Assembly (NCBI RefSeq): GCF_020497125.1
Contig: NC_059094.1
Span: 3,513,733-3,577,732 of the forward strand
Direction of reading: 5' to 3'
DNA length: 64,000 nt
Source: Mauremys mutica
Lineage: Eukaryota > Chordata > Testudines > Geoemydidae
The stretch's first letter is position 1, and the number at the start of each line of letters is the position of its first letter. Of this stretch, positions 43,920 through 54,469 are shown piece after piece. The notes under the pieces were generated by a model that worked only from the letters and a program-made list of their open reading frames with translations, was not told the DNA's origin and did no database searches. The translations under genes and the position numbers were made by a program.

Positions 43920-45503
43920 ATGAACAACGGTGAAATCAAAAGAGAAAGGTCTGCTTATCACACAGCGTTCAAACTTAAAGTTGTTGAATATACAGAAGCA
44001 AACAATAATTGCGCCGCTGCTCGTGAATTCTGTATCAATAAGAAGCAAGTAAGAGAACGGCGAAAAAAACAACAACACTAAAAGACATGCCAAGAAGCAA
44101 GAAAAAATGTCCAACGAGGTGCGCTTCATTTCCTGAGCTAGAGAAAGATCTCAATAACTGGGTTGTTAAATGTCGACAAAATGGGTACATTGTCACTAGA
44201 ACTAGAATTTGTGCTCTGCAAATGTCGAAAGACGACAAATACAAGTCAGTAAAGCCGTCAGTGTTTGTTGCATCAGCGGGTTGGTGTACTCGCAGGGGCG
44301 GCTCTAGACATTTCGCTGCCCCAAGCACGGCAGCATGCCGCGGGGGCGCTCTGCCGGTCGCTGGTCCTGCGGCTCCAGCGGACCCTCCACAGGCACACCT
44401 GCGGGAGGTCCACCGGAGCTGCCTGCCGCCCTCCCGGCGACCGGCAGAGCGCCCCCCGCGGCATGCCGCCCCAAGCACGTGCTTGGCGTGCTGGGGCCTG
44501 GAGCCACCCCTGTGTACTCGCTTCATCAACCGTCATGGTCTCTGTCTTCGTCAGCGAACAAAGATAGTGCAGAAGCTGCTGAGAGATCTGGAAATAAAAA
44601 TCGAATCTTTCCAAAGGTTTATTATAAAATATCGAATGGAATATGCATTTGAACTGTCACAAATAGGAAATATGGATGAAACACTGATGACATTTGATCT
44701 CCTGAGCAACAGAACGGTAACTGGTGTTGGTGAAAAAGCAGTTTTAATTAAAACCAGTGGCCATGAAAAAAATCCATTTTATGATGGTTTTATCATGTTT
44801 GGCAAATGGATCAAAGCTCCCTCCTGTTGTTATTTTTAAAAGAGAAACCTTGCCTAAAAACATGACATTTCCTGCTCGTGTCATCGTACATGCGCACGAA
44901 AAGGGATGGATGGATGAAAGTGGGACTATTGAATGGCTGGAAAAAGTGTGGAATAAGATACCAGGAGCACTTTTCAAGAAACCTGCTATGCTCGTTTGGG
45001 ACATGTTCAGGGCACACAAGATGGATGAGGTGAAAAATGTGGCCAAAAATATGAAAACTACTTTGGCTGTAATACCTGGAGGCTTAACTTCAGTTCTACA
45101 ACCACTTGATGACTGCCTGAACAAACCCTTTAAAGACAGGCTACACAAAATGTGGTCTGAATGGATGTGCTCAGGCATGGCAAAGTTGACAAAAGGCGGG
45201 AATCTTATGAAGCCTGAAATCAATCTGGTTGCCCAGTGGATCAAGGACACGTGGGTGTCCATTCGCTTGGAAATGGTAGAAAAATCATTTAGGAAATGCT
45301 GTATCAGCAATGCACTCGACGAGTCAGAAGATGATGCCATATTTAATGATGACACAACAGAGGCTGATGATGAGAAGGAATCTGAGACTGGAGATGACAC
45401 TGCCGACATCTACGATGACAATGCAGGTGCAGCTGTGACTGAAGCCGAGTTTAATGAACTGTTTGGTGAATCAGAGACTGTTTCAGACTTTGAAGGATTT
45501 TAA
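43920..45503 (+). pseudogene. Pogo-like transposase, two frameshifts, MITE in frame
   Basis: The start is ATG 43920 with a Brinker-like DNA-binding domain (AFKLKVVEYTEANNNCAAAR, then [10 protein letters not shown]). A frameshift falls in an A-rich tract near 44065-44085. The next block (44087-44770) holds [20 protein letters not shown] and [20 protein letters not shown], with the first catalytic Asp. A second frameshift is in the A7 run at 44766-44772. The last block reads [34 protein letters not shown] (second Asp), PGGLTSVLQPLDDCLNKPFK (third Asp) and an acidic tail to TAA at 45503. The DDD triad is present. Related host genes include POGK. Confidence 0.88.
44293..44512. mobile_element. hAT MITE inserted in frame in the transposase
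   Basis: Ends caggggcggctctag and ctggagccacccctg are inverted repeats with two mismatches. A perfect 8-bp duplication tgtactcg flanks it (44285-44292 and 44513-44520). MITE plus one duplication is 228 bp (76 codons) with no stop in the transposase frame, so it adds an arginine/proline-rich insert between GWCTR and FINRHG. Confidence 0.95.
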
Positions 45504-45700
45504 GACTTTTTAAAATCTCATATTGTTCTAAGTTACTTGTTTTAAATATCCATTTACTGATTTTAAATATTGACTGTAATTTTGAAGGTGATTACAGATT
45601 TGTTCTGTTATTATTATAACAGGTTTTTCGTTAGATTATATTAAAATAATTATAGCAAAACTTTTGAGTGTTTCTTGTGATGCCAACTTTTAAAATATAG

Positions 45701-45997
45701 CAGGGGTTGGCAAACATTGGCTCCCAGCCTGTCAGGGTAAGCCGCTGGTGGGTCGGGACATTTTGTTTACCTGGAGCCTTCACAGGCACAGAGCCCCTCA
45801 GCTCCCAGTGGCTGCGGTTTGCCGTTCCCAGCCAATGGGAGCTGTGGGAAGTGGCATGCCCATTGGCTGGGAAGGGCAAACTGCGGCCACTGAGAGCTGA
45901 GGGGCTCCGTGCCTGTGAACGCTCCAGGTAAACAAAACGTCCAAGCCCACTAGAGGCTTACCCTAATGGACCAGGAGCCAAAGTTTGCCAACCCCTG
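45701..45997. mobile_element. hAT MITE, near-perfect palindrome
   Basis: Ends caggggttggcaaacattgg and caaagtttgccaacccctg are inverted repeats. A perfect 8-bp duplication aaatatag flanks it (45693-45700 and 45998-46005). The two arms are complementary almost throughout (tttgtttacctggagc and gctccaggtaaacaaaa), so the 297 bp can fold into one hairpin. Confidence 0.95.
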
Positions 45998-46110
45998 AAA
46001 TATAGGGTCGGCTTATGAAAGGGTCATACAGTTTTTGCTATTTTTACCTAACCATCGGGGGGTGGGGGGTTGGCTTATAAATGAACGGCCTAATGAATGA
46101 GTATATGTAT

Positions 46111-46992
46111 ATATATTTCTGCCTCAACAAATAATGAAATTGCAAACAAAAAGAATTCTCTTCTATCAATCGCAGTTGTGTTTTGTTTTTTAAGTTTTTC
46201 TTTTGTTACTCAAAGAAAAAATGTAAGGTGAAACCTCAACATTAAGGTAAAGATAATATTAACAAAATGTCAATTTCTTGTGTGGGCTTTTTATAAACTT
46301 GTTTGCACTTGTGAATATAGTTATAAGAATGTGATCGCAAAAATGTTTAAAAATAACAATTTATGCATAAAGCTAACCAAACAATTTCAGCAGGTTTCCA
46401 TGTTTTCAACAGGTTTCCACCTTTGGCTCTCAAACACAACAAAGCCTCATTAAAGTTTAATACCCTTAAAGTATTTGCATGAACCTGTATTTAAAATTTA
46501 TTTTGGTTTAATTTTATAGCTGGTTTAATTTTATATGCTTTTCTTTTGCTTTGTTATGTTAATGGGAAGCAGTGGTTATTAAAGTGGTTATTAAAGTTAG
46601 TGCTTCTAAACAGTTAACTCTAAAAAGCTTGTTAAAATTATGTTACTAACTCTTTTACTGAAACAAAGTGTTCAGCAAGGGAAAGCAATACACCTTCTCA
46701 TGGAAGATTGTGAGCATTTATTTTAGCCATTAAGCATTAAGCATTACATTTAGTAATGCACCTCAGATGAATGAAAATGAATGTCTACACAACAATTGCA
46801 AAAGGATAGCTTGTGTTATAAAAGACTCGCTCCCTATTACATTGTTAACAAACTAAGTTAAACTTTGTATTAAGTTTGGGTTACTGAAAACAAAAAAACA
46901 AAAAAGGAAAACAAACAAAAAACTTTACTATGTTAACTGACAAAAGTTGTTTAAGTTGCATCCCACAGATCAAAGACACCAGAAAATATCAG
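46111..46992. other. AT-rich intergenic sequence
   Basis: No gene or element recognised. A-rich runs occur around 46885-46925. Confidence 0.4.
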
Positions 46993-47976
46993 TGTAACCC
47001 TTCTGCCCCGATCCAGGGGTTCTGTTTCAATAACACAATGCAAAACTGGCTCGAGCCCCCACCCAGTGACCTGGGACAATTACATACCACCCCCTCTCCC
47101 CAAGCGCCTCTAGGAGGCAATACTTCCCCTCTCGCAAGCACGGAGTCCGAGTGTAGCAAAATCCTTTTAATAAAGGAGGGAAACAATGTGGCATTACATT
47201 GGGGAAACACCACAAACAGGATTCATAACACAAACCATGAGCAAAAGACCCATCCCCAAGTAAGTTTGGTAATGTCCTTTTCCCCTCAGGGTAAGTCCAA
47301 ATCACCCCAAAGTCCAACAACCCCGAAGTCTCTGTCCCTGGTCAGTGCCACCCCAGAGTTCAAAAGTGTATCTGCAGAGTTTTACCCCCCACAGCCTGGG
47401 AGGAATTTGGGGGGGGCACACAGGGTGTTAAGGGGCACCTTACATGGGCAAGGCCAACTGCCCCGCCTCTCGGTGGAGGTCTGCTGCAGCCTTCACCATG
47501 AATGGCTCTGCTCCACCAGCCAGTCTGCTCCGCTCCTCCAGCCGTCCCCACAAACTGCTCCGCTCTGCTCCACTCACTGTTCTGTGGGCCACTCCAACCA
47601 TCCCACAAGCTGCTTCACTCCACCAGCCGTCCCATGAACCACTCCTGCTGTCCCCGCAAACTGCTCAGATCCACTTCGCTGCACTCGCCACTCCAACCGT
47701 CCTGCAAACTGCTCTGCCAGCCACTTAGTAAGATATTCTCAGGCTCCCCCACTAGTTAACACAGCCCTCAGTGATCTCAGCTCAGTAGTTTTAGCTCTTT
47801 TAGTGGTTTCAGCTTGTAGTAGGGGAGCCCCAGTGCTGGTGCACCATTGGCCCAATGTGAATTCAGCTCAGCAGTCCCCTGCTAGACTCCTAATGGAATC
47901 AAAATTAGCTCTGCTATTCAACAGTGAAGAGGAAGAAGGGAATGCAATTGGTGTGCCAGGCCCTCAAAAGGGCCTG

Positions 47977-48049
<73 letters not shown>

Positions 48050-48388
48050 ACACCTGTCCCCAACCTTTCTCAATTCACTGGGTTTTGGAATCCATGTCCC
48101 TTGTCTAGCAAGTGCTACTTAGTTGATGGTGAGACCCTCTGTCATAAACCACTCTGATACTCCTTCATTCACATAATCAGGGTAACAACACTTTATTCCT
48201 CCTACCCCAATAACCGAGAAATTGGGGATTGCACAGCTGTCAAAGTGACCATTTGGGGCTGCCGTGGGATCATACTAGGCGGAGTGGGTGTGCCTATGCA
48301 AACAAGATCAGCCCCCTAAGTTCTTTTCCACACTCACCATAATTCACCACCAGATGTCAGGGTAGAGCTCATCCTGACTCTGCTTACA
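46993..48388 (-). mobile_element. Solo ERV LTR (class-I-like), antisense
   Basis: The + strand begins TGTAACCCTTCTG and ends CTCTGCTTACA; on the minus strand this is TGTAAGC...GGTTACA. A 4-bp duplication tcag flanks it (46989-46992 and 48389-48392). The minus strand has GGAATAAAGTGTTG, a polyadenylation signal, near 48198. It holds degenerate repeats of a gctccactc-type motif (47500-47720) and the TGCG microsatellite. A 235-codon open frame across 46930-47637 is not credible coding. Confidence 0.75.
47975..48052. repeat. (TGCG)n microsatellite
   Basis: About 19 uninterrupted TGCG units, ending GCGCACAC. Strictly alternating purine/pyrimidine, so it is a strong Z-DNA candidate, and CpG in every unit. 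Lies inside the solo LTR. Confidence 0.97.
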
Positions 48389-48783
48389 TCAGTATACAGT
48401 GAAGAAACCCCCAAGCATCAAGAAAAGAAAAATGAAGTGCTTTATAAATAAGAGACTGGTCAAATACACCTCTATCTACCATATATGGACAATTAAGTTA
48501 ACAATCAGCTAAAAACCACTAGCTGGACCAGGATAAACTGTCATTTAATTTCAACTTGGTTACTGTGTAAAATAACTGTATTATTGCTGTACTACTGTAT
48601 TATCGTTGTACTGCTGTATTATTGCTGTATTGTATTATTGTTGTACAACATGTACAATGTTGCTAAACTGTTTAACCAAAACACAGGTAAAAATCAACAA
48701 ACAAATGGCAGCAAACAACATGAAGGCAAGAAGAAACAAATTGGTTAAAAATAATTGTTACACAGTAACTACAAATTAGATAT
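48389..48783. other. AT-rich sequence with a degenerate TATTGCTGTAC repeat
   Basis: At about 48575-48645 the phrase tattattgctgtactactg recurs in variants. Nothing else seen. Confidence 0.5.
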
Positions 48784-49385
48784 TGTGATACAGCATGGCC
48801 AGAGGGCAGGAGGAGAGGGTTAGAAGGGAGCCTTATTCCCTGTAGAGGGAAGAAAGTTTGCTATAGATTAATTAAAGCACCTGAAGCCAGTCACCTGAAG
48901 CCAGCCCCCCGTGCTTCCATCAGACCAGTGGAGGTGTTGGAGCAGAGAGCAGTTTGGAGGTGTTGGAGCAGAGAGCAGTTTGGAGGAGTTGGAGAAGAGT
49001 GGATTGGTGTTGGAGCAGAGAACAGTTTGGAGGGAAGCAGAGGAAAGTTTGGAGAAGTGCTGCGGTGGGCTAAGAAGACCAAGACCCTAGGTAAAGGGAC
49101 ACCTGGCTTGTGCAGAGGGAGGGCAGGAAGCCCCTACAAGCTGAAGGGCAGGAGAGGGAAGTAGCCCAGGGGAAGGAAGTTCAAGTGGTTTACTGCTATC
49201 CCTAGGGCCCCTGGGCTGGGACCCAGAGTAGAGGGCTGGCCCAGGTCCCTCTCTCTCCACTCCCCTCCTCTAGGACACTGGTGGAGCAGTTAATCTCCCA
49301 GTTCAGGGGCAAGAAATGGTGCCCCGAACCCCGCCAAGAAGAGAAAGCATGAGACCCATCATAGTAGTGCTGGCAATTTGCCACA
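48784..49385 (+). repeat. Left LTR of the Gmr1-like element
   Basis: Starts TGTGATACAGCATGGCC and ends ATTTGCCACA. Contains short tandem units (ggaggtgttggagcagagag). Differs from the right LTR by scattered substitutions and several indels around 48850-48920, so the insertion is not recent. Confidence 0.95.
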
Positions 49386-49387
49386 CG

Positions 49388-49406
49388 TGGTGTCAGAGGT
49401 GGGATC
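49388..49406 (+). other. Primer binding site, tRNA-Leu type
   Basis: TGGTGTCAGAGGTGGGATC starts 2 bp after the left LTR. It complements the 3' end of a tRNA-Leu (…TCTGACA-CCA) with one mismatch by recollection of that tRNA. Confidence 0.75.
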
Positions 49407-49457
49407 TACGCGCTGGGGACTTAAACCAGGGTTAGCCAAAACCATCTTGTCCTTAAG

Positions 49458-50943
49458 ATGGACGACGTGGTCAAGGCCCTAATACAAGCCACCGCGGCCC
49501 AGCAGGAGGCTACCTGGGTCCAAGCAACCGCCCAACAGGAGGTGACTCGGATACAGCAGGAGACTAATCATCTGTTGATGAGTCAGGCTGTCCAGGACCA
49601 AGCCTGAGCTGGTGAACCAGATGAAGGCCCTTATGGAGCTGAACCGCAACTGTGAAGGGACCTGGACCATACGGGCCAGCCATTGCCTACAGAAAATGAC
49701 ACGGGAGGATGATGTGGAGGCATACCTCCTGGCTTTTGAAAGAGCAGCCCTGTGGGAGGCCTGGCCCCAAGATCAGTGGTCTGGTATCCTTGCCTCAGTC
49801 CTGTGTGGGGAGGCCTGGAAGGTCTACTATGATATGGCCGCAGAGACTGCAGCAGATTACCCTCAGCTGAAGGCAGAGATCCTGGCCAGATCTGGAGTAA
49901 CAACGACATTGCGAGCCCAGAGGTTCCATGAGTGGCAGTATATGGAGGACAAGACACCCCGATCACAATTGTTTGACCTGATCCACCTGACCCGAAAATG
50001 GCTGCGCCCTGAGGCCATCAGCTCTGAGAAGATGATGGAGCTCCTGGTACTGGAGCGATATATGAGGGGGCTACCACCAGATCTCCGGGCTTGGGTTGGC
50101 CAGAATGACCCCTCCACCTATGATGAGTTGGTCTCCCTCGTGAAAAGACAGCTGGCAGCCCGCGAACTGTTCCAGACCCCAGGCGGGGAGACACGGCCAT
50201 CCAGGAAGCCAACCCGAAACCCAAGACCCCGGACTGTCGAGAACTACAGGAGAACTGTAACGGGGAGAAAAGACACCGAGGAATGGCCCGAGGCCAAGAA
50301 GGGACCTGGGGGTTTGGGAAGAGAGGTGGGGGGTCAGCCAAGTAGCCCCAGGCAGAGGGTGGCAACCGGAATAAGGGGGCAGTGTTATGAGTGTGGGGAA
50401 TTGGGGCATATAGCAGCCCAATGCCCCAACAGGGAAGAGCCTATGCAATGTAATCTGGGGGATCATGGGGAGCAATGTGGCCAAATTGGCCTGATAGGGG
50501 TCACAATGACCTCACATGGGTATACAAGATCAGTAAAAATGAATGGTATTAAGACCATAGCATTAATAGATTCCGGGAGTGCTGTCACGCTGGTCTCGGG
50601 GAAGTTGGTGGCGCGAGACCAACTAACCCGGGCCAAAAACACAGGGGTAACGTGTGTTCATGGCACCGTGAATTTCTACCCCACAATCCCGGTACAGACT
50701 GAGATCCAGGGGAATATGACCAGGGTGAATGCAGGGGTGGTCCCCAAGCTCCCCTACCCTGTCTTAATTGGTAGGGACTTCCCTGGGTTTGCGAGCCAGG
50801 GGAGGGTAGGAACCCCTGGGCTGAGACAGAGGCACCTACAGATAGCCTCACCCCAATGTTTGCCAAATTTGCCCCAGAGTTATTCTCATCCCCCGGGAAA
50901 CCCCGAAAGTCTAGGTGGGAAAAGAGGGCAGATAAAAGATTAG
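49458..50943 (+). pseudogene. Gmr1-like gag-protease with SCAN-like domain
   Basis: The ATG at 49458 begins MDDVVKALIQATAAQQEATW. A stop (49605) and a one-base shift move the frame to the block starting at 49612 ([11 protein letters not shown]). A capsid/SCAN-like helical block follows ([60 protein letters not shown]). Then comes a CCHC knuckle ([15 protein letters not shown], about 50384-50428) and the aspartic protease site [15 protein letters not shown] (DSG at 50569-50577). Host SCAN domains of zinc-finger genes descend from such a gag. It ends at TAG 50941. Confidence 0.9.
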
Positions 50944-50983
50944 GGATCAGGATTCTAGCAGAGAACCAAAAAACCTCCCTTTT

Positions 50984-53830
50984 GTGGGTAGACGAACCCG
51001 TTCAGGAGGCCAGGAGATAATTCAGGCCAGTGAGAACTCAGAGGAGGTTCCTAGCCCAAGTAGGAGCAACCCAGGGGGCGGAGTTGAAATAGGTCCCCTG
51101 GAATTAGGTCAGATCAGTACTGCACATGAGAATTTCGGGCAGGACCAAGCCAATGACCCGCTATATGCGAATGTGAGGGAGGAGGTAGTGGAAGTAAATG
51201 GCGTACCCGTGGAAGGAAAGATCAACGGCCCAAGGCCATATTATGTGTTCAAATGCGATCTCTTGTACAGGATACAGCAAATACAAGGAGAAGAAGTAGA
51301 GCAACTCTTAGTCCCACGGAAACACACAAGGGCAGTACTAGAGTTAGCTCACAGTCATCTATTTGGGGGACATCTAGGAGTAGACAAGACACTGGATAGA
51401 GTCCTAAGAAGGTTTTATTGGCCAGGGATACGCGCAGAAGTCCAGCGCTATTGTGCTTCCTGCCCTGAATGCCAGTTGCATAGTCCCCAACCTTACTTGT
51501 GGGCCCCATTAGTACTTTTGCCTATTATTGAAGTCCCTTTTGAGAGGATAGCCATGGACATAGTGGGCCCACTGGAAAGATCGGCACGCGGCCACTGAAA
51601 TGTACTAGTCATCCTTGACTATGCTACGCTGTATCCAGAAGCCATTCCTTTAAGAAACCCCACATCCAAGGCAATAGCAAAAGAACTACTCCAGGTTTTT
51701 GCCAGAGTGGGCATCCCTAAGAAGATCCTGACAGACCAAGGAACCCCTTTCATGTCAAAATTAATGAAGGACTTATGTACCCTATTCCGCATCCAGGCGA
51801 TACAGACCTCAGTCTACCATCCACAAACAGATGGACTGGTCAAGTGGTTTAACCGTACCCTTAAAAGTATGATCTGGAAGATGGTAGCACAGGATGGAAA
51901 AGACTGGGATACCCTTCTACCGTATCTAATGTTTGCTATATGGGAAGTTCCCCAGGCGTCCACTGGTTTCTCTCCCTTTGAACTACTATACTGACGCCAC
52001 CCACGCGGAATAGTAGATATCGCCAAGGAAGATTGGGAAGAACAACCCAACCCGGGAAAGAATGTCATTGAGCACGTGACACAGATGAGAGAGCGAATAA
52101 CTCGAGTAACCCCTATAGTACGAGAACATTTGGAAAAAGCACAAGAGGCCCAGTGGACATATTACAACTGTCGGGCGAAAGTACGGAGATTTCAGCCGGG
52201 GGAACGGGTGATGGTGCTGGTGCCGACAGCAGAAAGCAAACTCCTAGCCAGCTGGCATGGACCATATGAGATGGTGGAAGCCATTGGGGAGGTGGACTAG
52301 AAGGTCAGACAACCAGACTGCCGAAAGACAGAGCACATCAACTTACTGAAGCCCTGGCATGACCGAGAGACGTGCCTGGTCATTCAGGGAGCTCCACCCC
52401 AGACAGACGACCCACAGGGGCAGGTGAAGATATCTCCTTAGTTAACCCCAGAACAACGAACAGAGGTCATTGAGATGATCCACTAGAATCAGGATGTGTT
52501 CTGTACACAGCCGGGCCATACAACACTGGTCCAACATCATATTGTCACCAGTCCCGGAGTAAGGGTGACGATAAGACCGTACTGAATACTGGAAGCTAAA
52601 AGGGAAGAAATTAGGATTGAGGTGAAGAAGATGCTGGAACTTGGGGTTATTGAAGAATCCCACAGTCAGTGGTCCAGCCCTATTGTCCTAGTCCCAAAGC
52701 CTGATGGCACCCTGAGGTTTTGCAATGACTTCCGGAAGTTGAATGAAGTATCCCAATTCGATGCCTATCCGATACCATGCATTGACGAGCTAGTTGATCA
52801 GTTAGGCAAGGCCTGATACCTAACCACCCTGGACCTGACCAAAGGATATTGGCAAATTCCCCTGGCCAAGGATGCCAGGGAGAAGACTGCCTTCTCTACA
52901 CCCAATGGCCTGTTCCAATACACTGTCCTCCCTTTCGGACTCCATGGGGCCCCTGCAACATTCCAACGACTTATGGATAAGTTACTACGACCCCATGCCA
53001 AGTATGCAGCCGCCTATCTAGACGACATAGTCATCCATAGCCCTGACTGGGAAATGCACCTAGGAAAAGTAGAAGCAGTGCTAGATGCCCTGCAGAAGGC
53101 CGGCCTCACTGCCAACTGTCTCAAGTGCGTGATAAGACTAGCTGAGGCCAGATACCTCGGGTATGTAGTAGGGAGAGTTTTGGTGAAACCCCAATGGAAC
53201 AAAGTGGAGGCAATACAAGGCTGGCCTTGACCAGTTCACAAAGAGCAGGTCAGAGCATTTCTAAGGATAGTAGGATACTATCGGAGATTCATCCCTCATT
53301 TCGCCACAAGAGCAGAGCCATTGACAGATATGATAAAGGCTCAGGGCCCCAAGATAGTAAAGTGGACTGACGCAGCAGAAGAAGCATTTGCAGATTTAAG
53401 GACAGCCCTCTGCTGCCATCCAGTACTCATAGCCCCAGACTTTGAGAAGGAATTCATCCTACAAGCAGATGCCCCGGAAGTAGGGCTAGGAGCCATCCTT
53501 TCGCAGATAGATGGGGAGGAGGAACACCCGATCATGTACCTCAGCCGGAAACTCCTCTCCAGGGAACAAAAGTACGCCGTCGTTGAAAAGGAATGTCTGG
53601 TGGTAAAATGGGCTATGGAGACTCTCTGCTACTACCTACTGGGGCGGCGGTTTACCCCGCTCCAGTGGATGCACAGGAACAAGGAGAAGAACGCAAGAGT
53701 GACTAGGTGGTTCCTATCCCTGCAGCCCTTCCATTTCCGGGTACAGCATAGGGCCGGAAGCCAACATGGCAATGCTGATGGCCTATCACAACAGCACTGC
53801 CTCTCGTCCCAAGTAGCCCAACCCCATGGT
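50984..53830 (+). pseudogene. Gmr1-like integrase-RT-RNase H, eight in-frame stops
   Basis: One continuous frame without frameshift, broken by stops at 51596, 51992, 52298, 52439, 52484, 52583, 52814 and 53228. Integrase comes first: HSHLFGGHLGVDKTL to CPECQ (zinc HHCC), MDIVGP and LTDQGTPF (two catalytic Asp). The third catalytic position is Lys instead of Glu (AAG, 51842-51844). Reverse transcriptase follows: PIVLVPKPDGTLRFCNDFRK, TLDLTKGYWQIPLAKDAREK, YLDD (53015-53026). RNase H has FILQADAPEVGLGAILSQ and ends with AGSQHGNADGLSQQ. Not functional. Confidence 0.93.
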
Positions 53831-53834
53831 GCTG

Positions 53835-53850
53835 AGCAGGGGGCGGGGGC
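53835..53850 (+). other. Polypurine-like tract before the right LTR
   Basis: agcagggggcgggggc directly precedes the right LTR and would serve as plus-strand primer. It has two pyrimidines, so it is imperfect. Confidence 0.55.
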
Positions 53851-54469
53851 TGTGATACAGCATGGCCAGAGGGCAGCAGGAGAGGGTTAGAAGGGAGCCT
53901 TATTCCCTGTAGAGGGAAGAAAGTATAGATTAATTAAAGCACCTGAAGCCAATTAAAGCACCTGAAACCAGTCACCTGATAACCCCTCCTGCTTCCATCA
54001 GACCAGTGGAGGTGTTGGAGCAGAGAGCAGTTTGGAGGTGTTGGAGCAGAGAGCAGTTTGGAGGTGTTGGAGAAGAGTGGATTGGTGTTGGAGCAGAGAA
54101 CAGTTTGGAGGGAAGCAGAGGACAGTTTGGAGAAGTGCTGCGGTGGGCTAAGAAGACCAAGACCCTAGGTAAAGGGACACCTGGCTTGTGCAGAGGGAGG
54201 GCAGGAAGCCCCCACAAGCTGAAGGGCAGGAGAGGGAAGTAGCCCAGGGGAAGAAACCGCTAGTTCAAGTGGTTTACCGCTGTCCCTAGGGCCCCTGGGC
54301 TGGGACCCAGAGTAGAGGGCTGGCCCAGGTCCCTCTCTCTCCACTCCCCTCCTCTAGGACACTAGTGGAGCAGTTAATCTCTCTGTTCAGGGGCAAGAAA
54401 CGGCGCCCTGAACCCCCACAAGAAGAGAAAGTGCGAGACCCATCATAGTAGTGCCAGCCATTTGCCACA
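53851..54469 (+). repeat. Right LTR of the Gmr1-like element
   Basis: TGTGATACAGCATGGCC to CATTTGCCACA. Slightly longer than the left copy because of a partial duplication of aattaaagcacctga near 53934-53970. Confidence 0.95.

Larger units (their letters stand above)
43500..46110 (+). mobile_element. Pogo-like DNA transposon (limits approximate)
   Basis: The element holds one transposase gene (43920-45503) with two frameshifts, and a 3' non-coding part ending near ggcttataaatgaacggcct (46071-46090). Phrases gggtcggcttatgaa and ggggttggcttataaa look like repeated terminal motifs. The 5' terminal inverted repeat and TA duplication were not resolved. Two hAT MITEs are nested in it (44293-44512 and 45701-45997). 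Confidence 0.7.
48784..54469 (+). mobile_element. Gmr1-like Ty3/Gypsy retrotransposon, complete but decayed
   Basis: LTRs at 48784-49385 and 53851-54469 enclose a tRNA-Leu-type primer site, gag with a SCAN-like segment and zinc knuckle, protease, integrase, reverse transcriptase and RNase H, then a G-rich tract before the right LTR. Integrase precedes RT, the order known for Gmr1-type elements. A 4-bp duplication atat flanks the element (48780-48783 and 54470-54473). The copy cannot be autonomous. Confidence 0.93.

Noticed and set aside
46930..47637. 235-codon + strand frame
   Set aside because: Lies across the edge of an LTR (starts 46993), has no domain, and low-complexity Ser/Pro/Leu content from a tandem motif.
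47803..48157. Frames with repeated VRACVRAC
   Set aside because: Direct translation of the (TGCG)n microsatellite.
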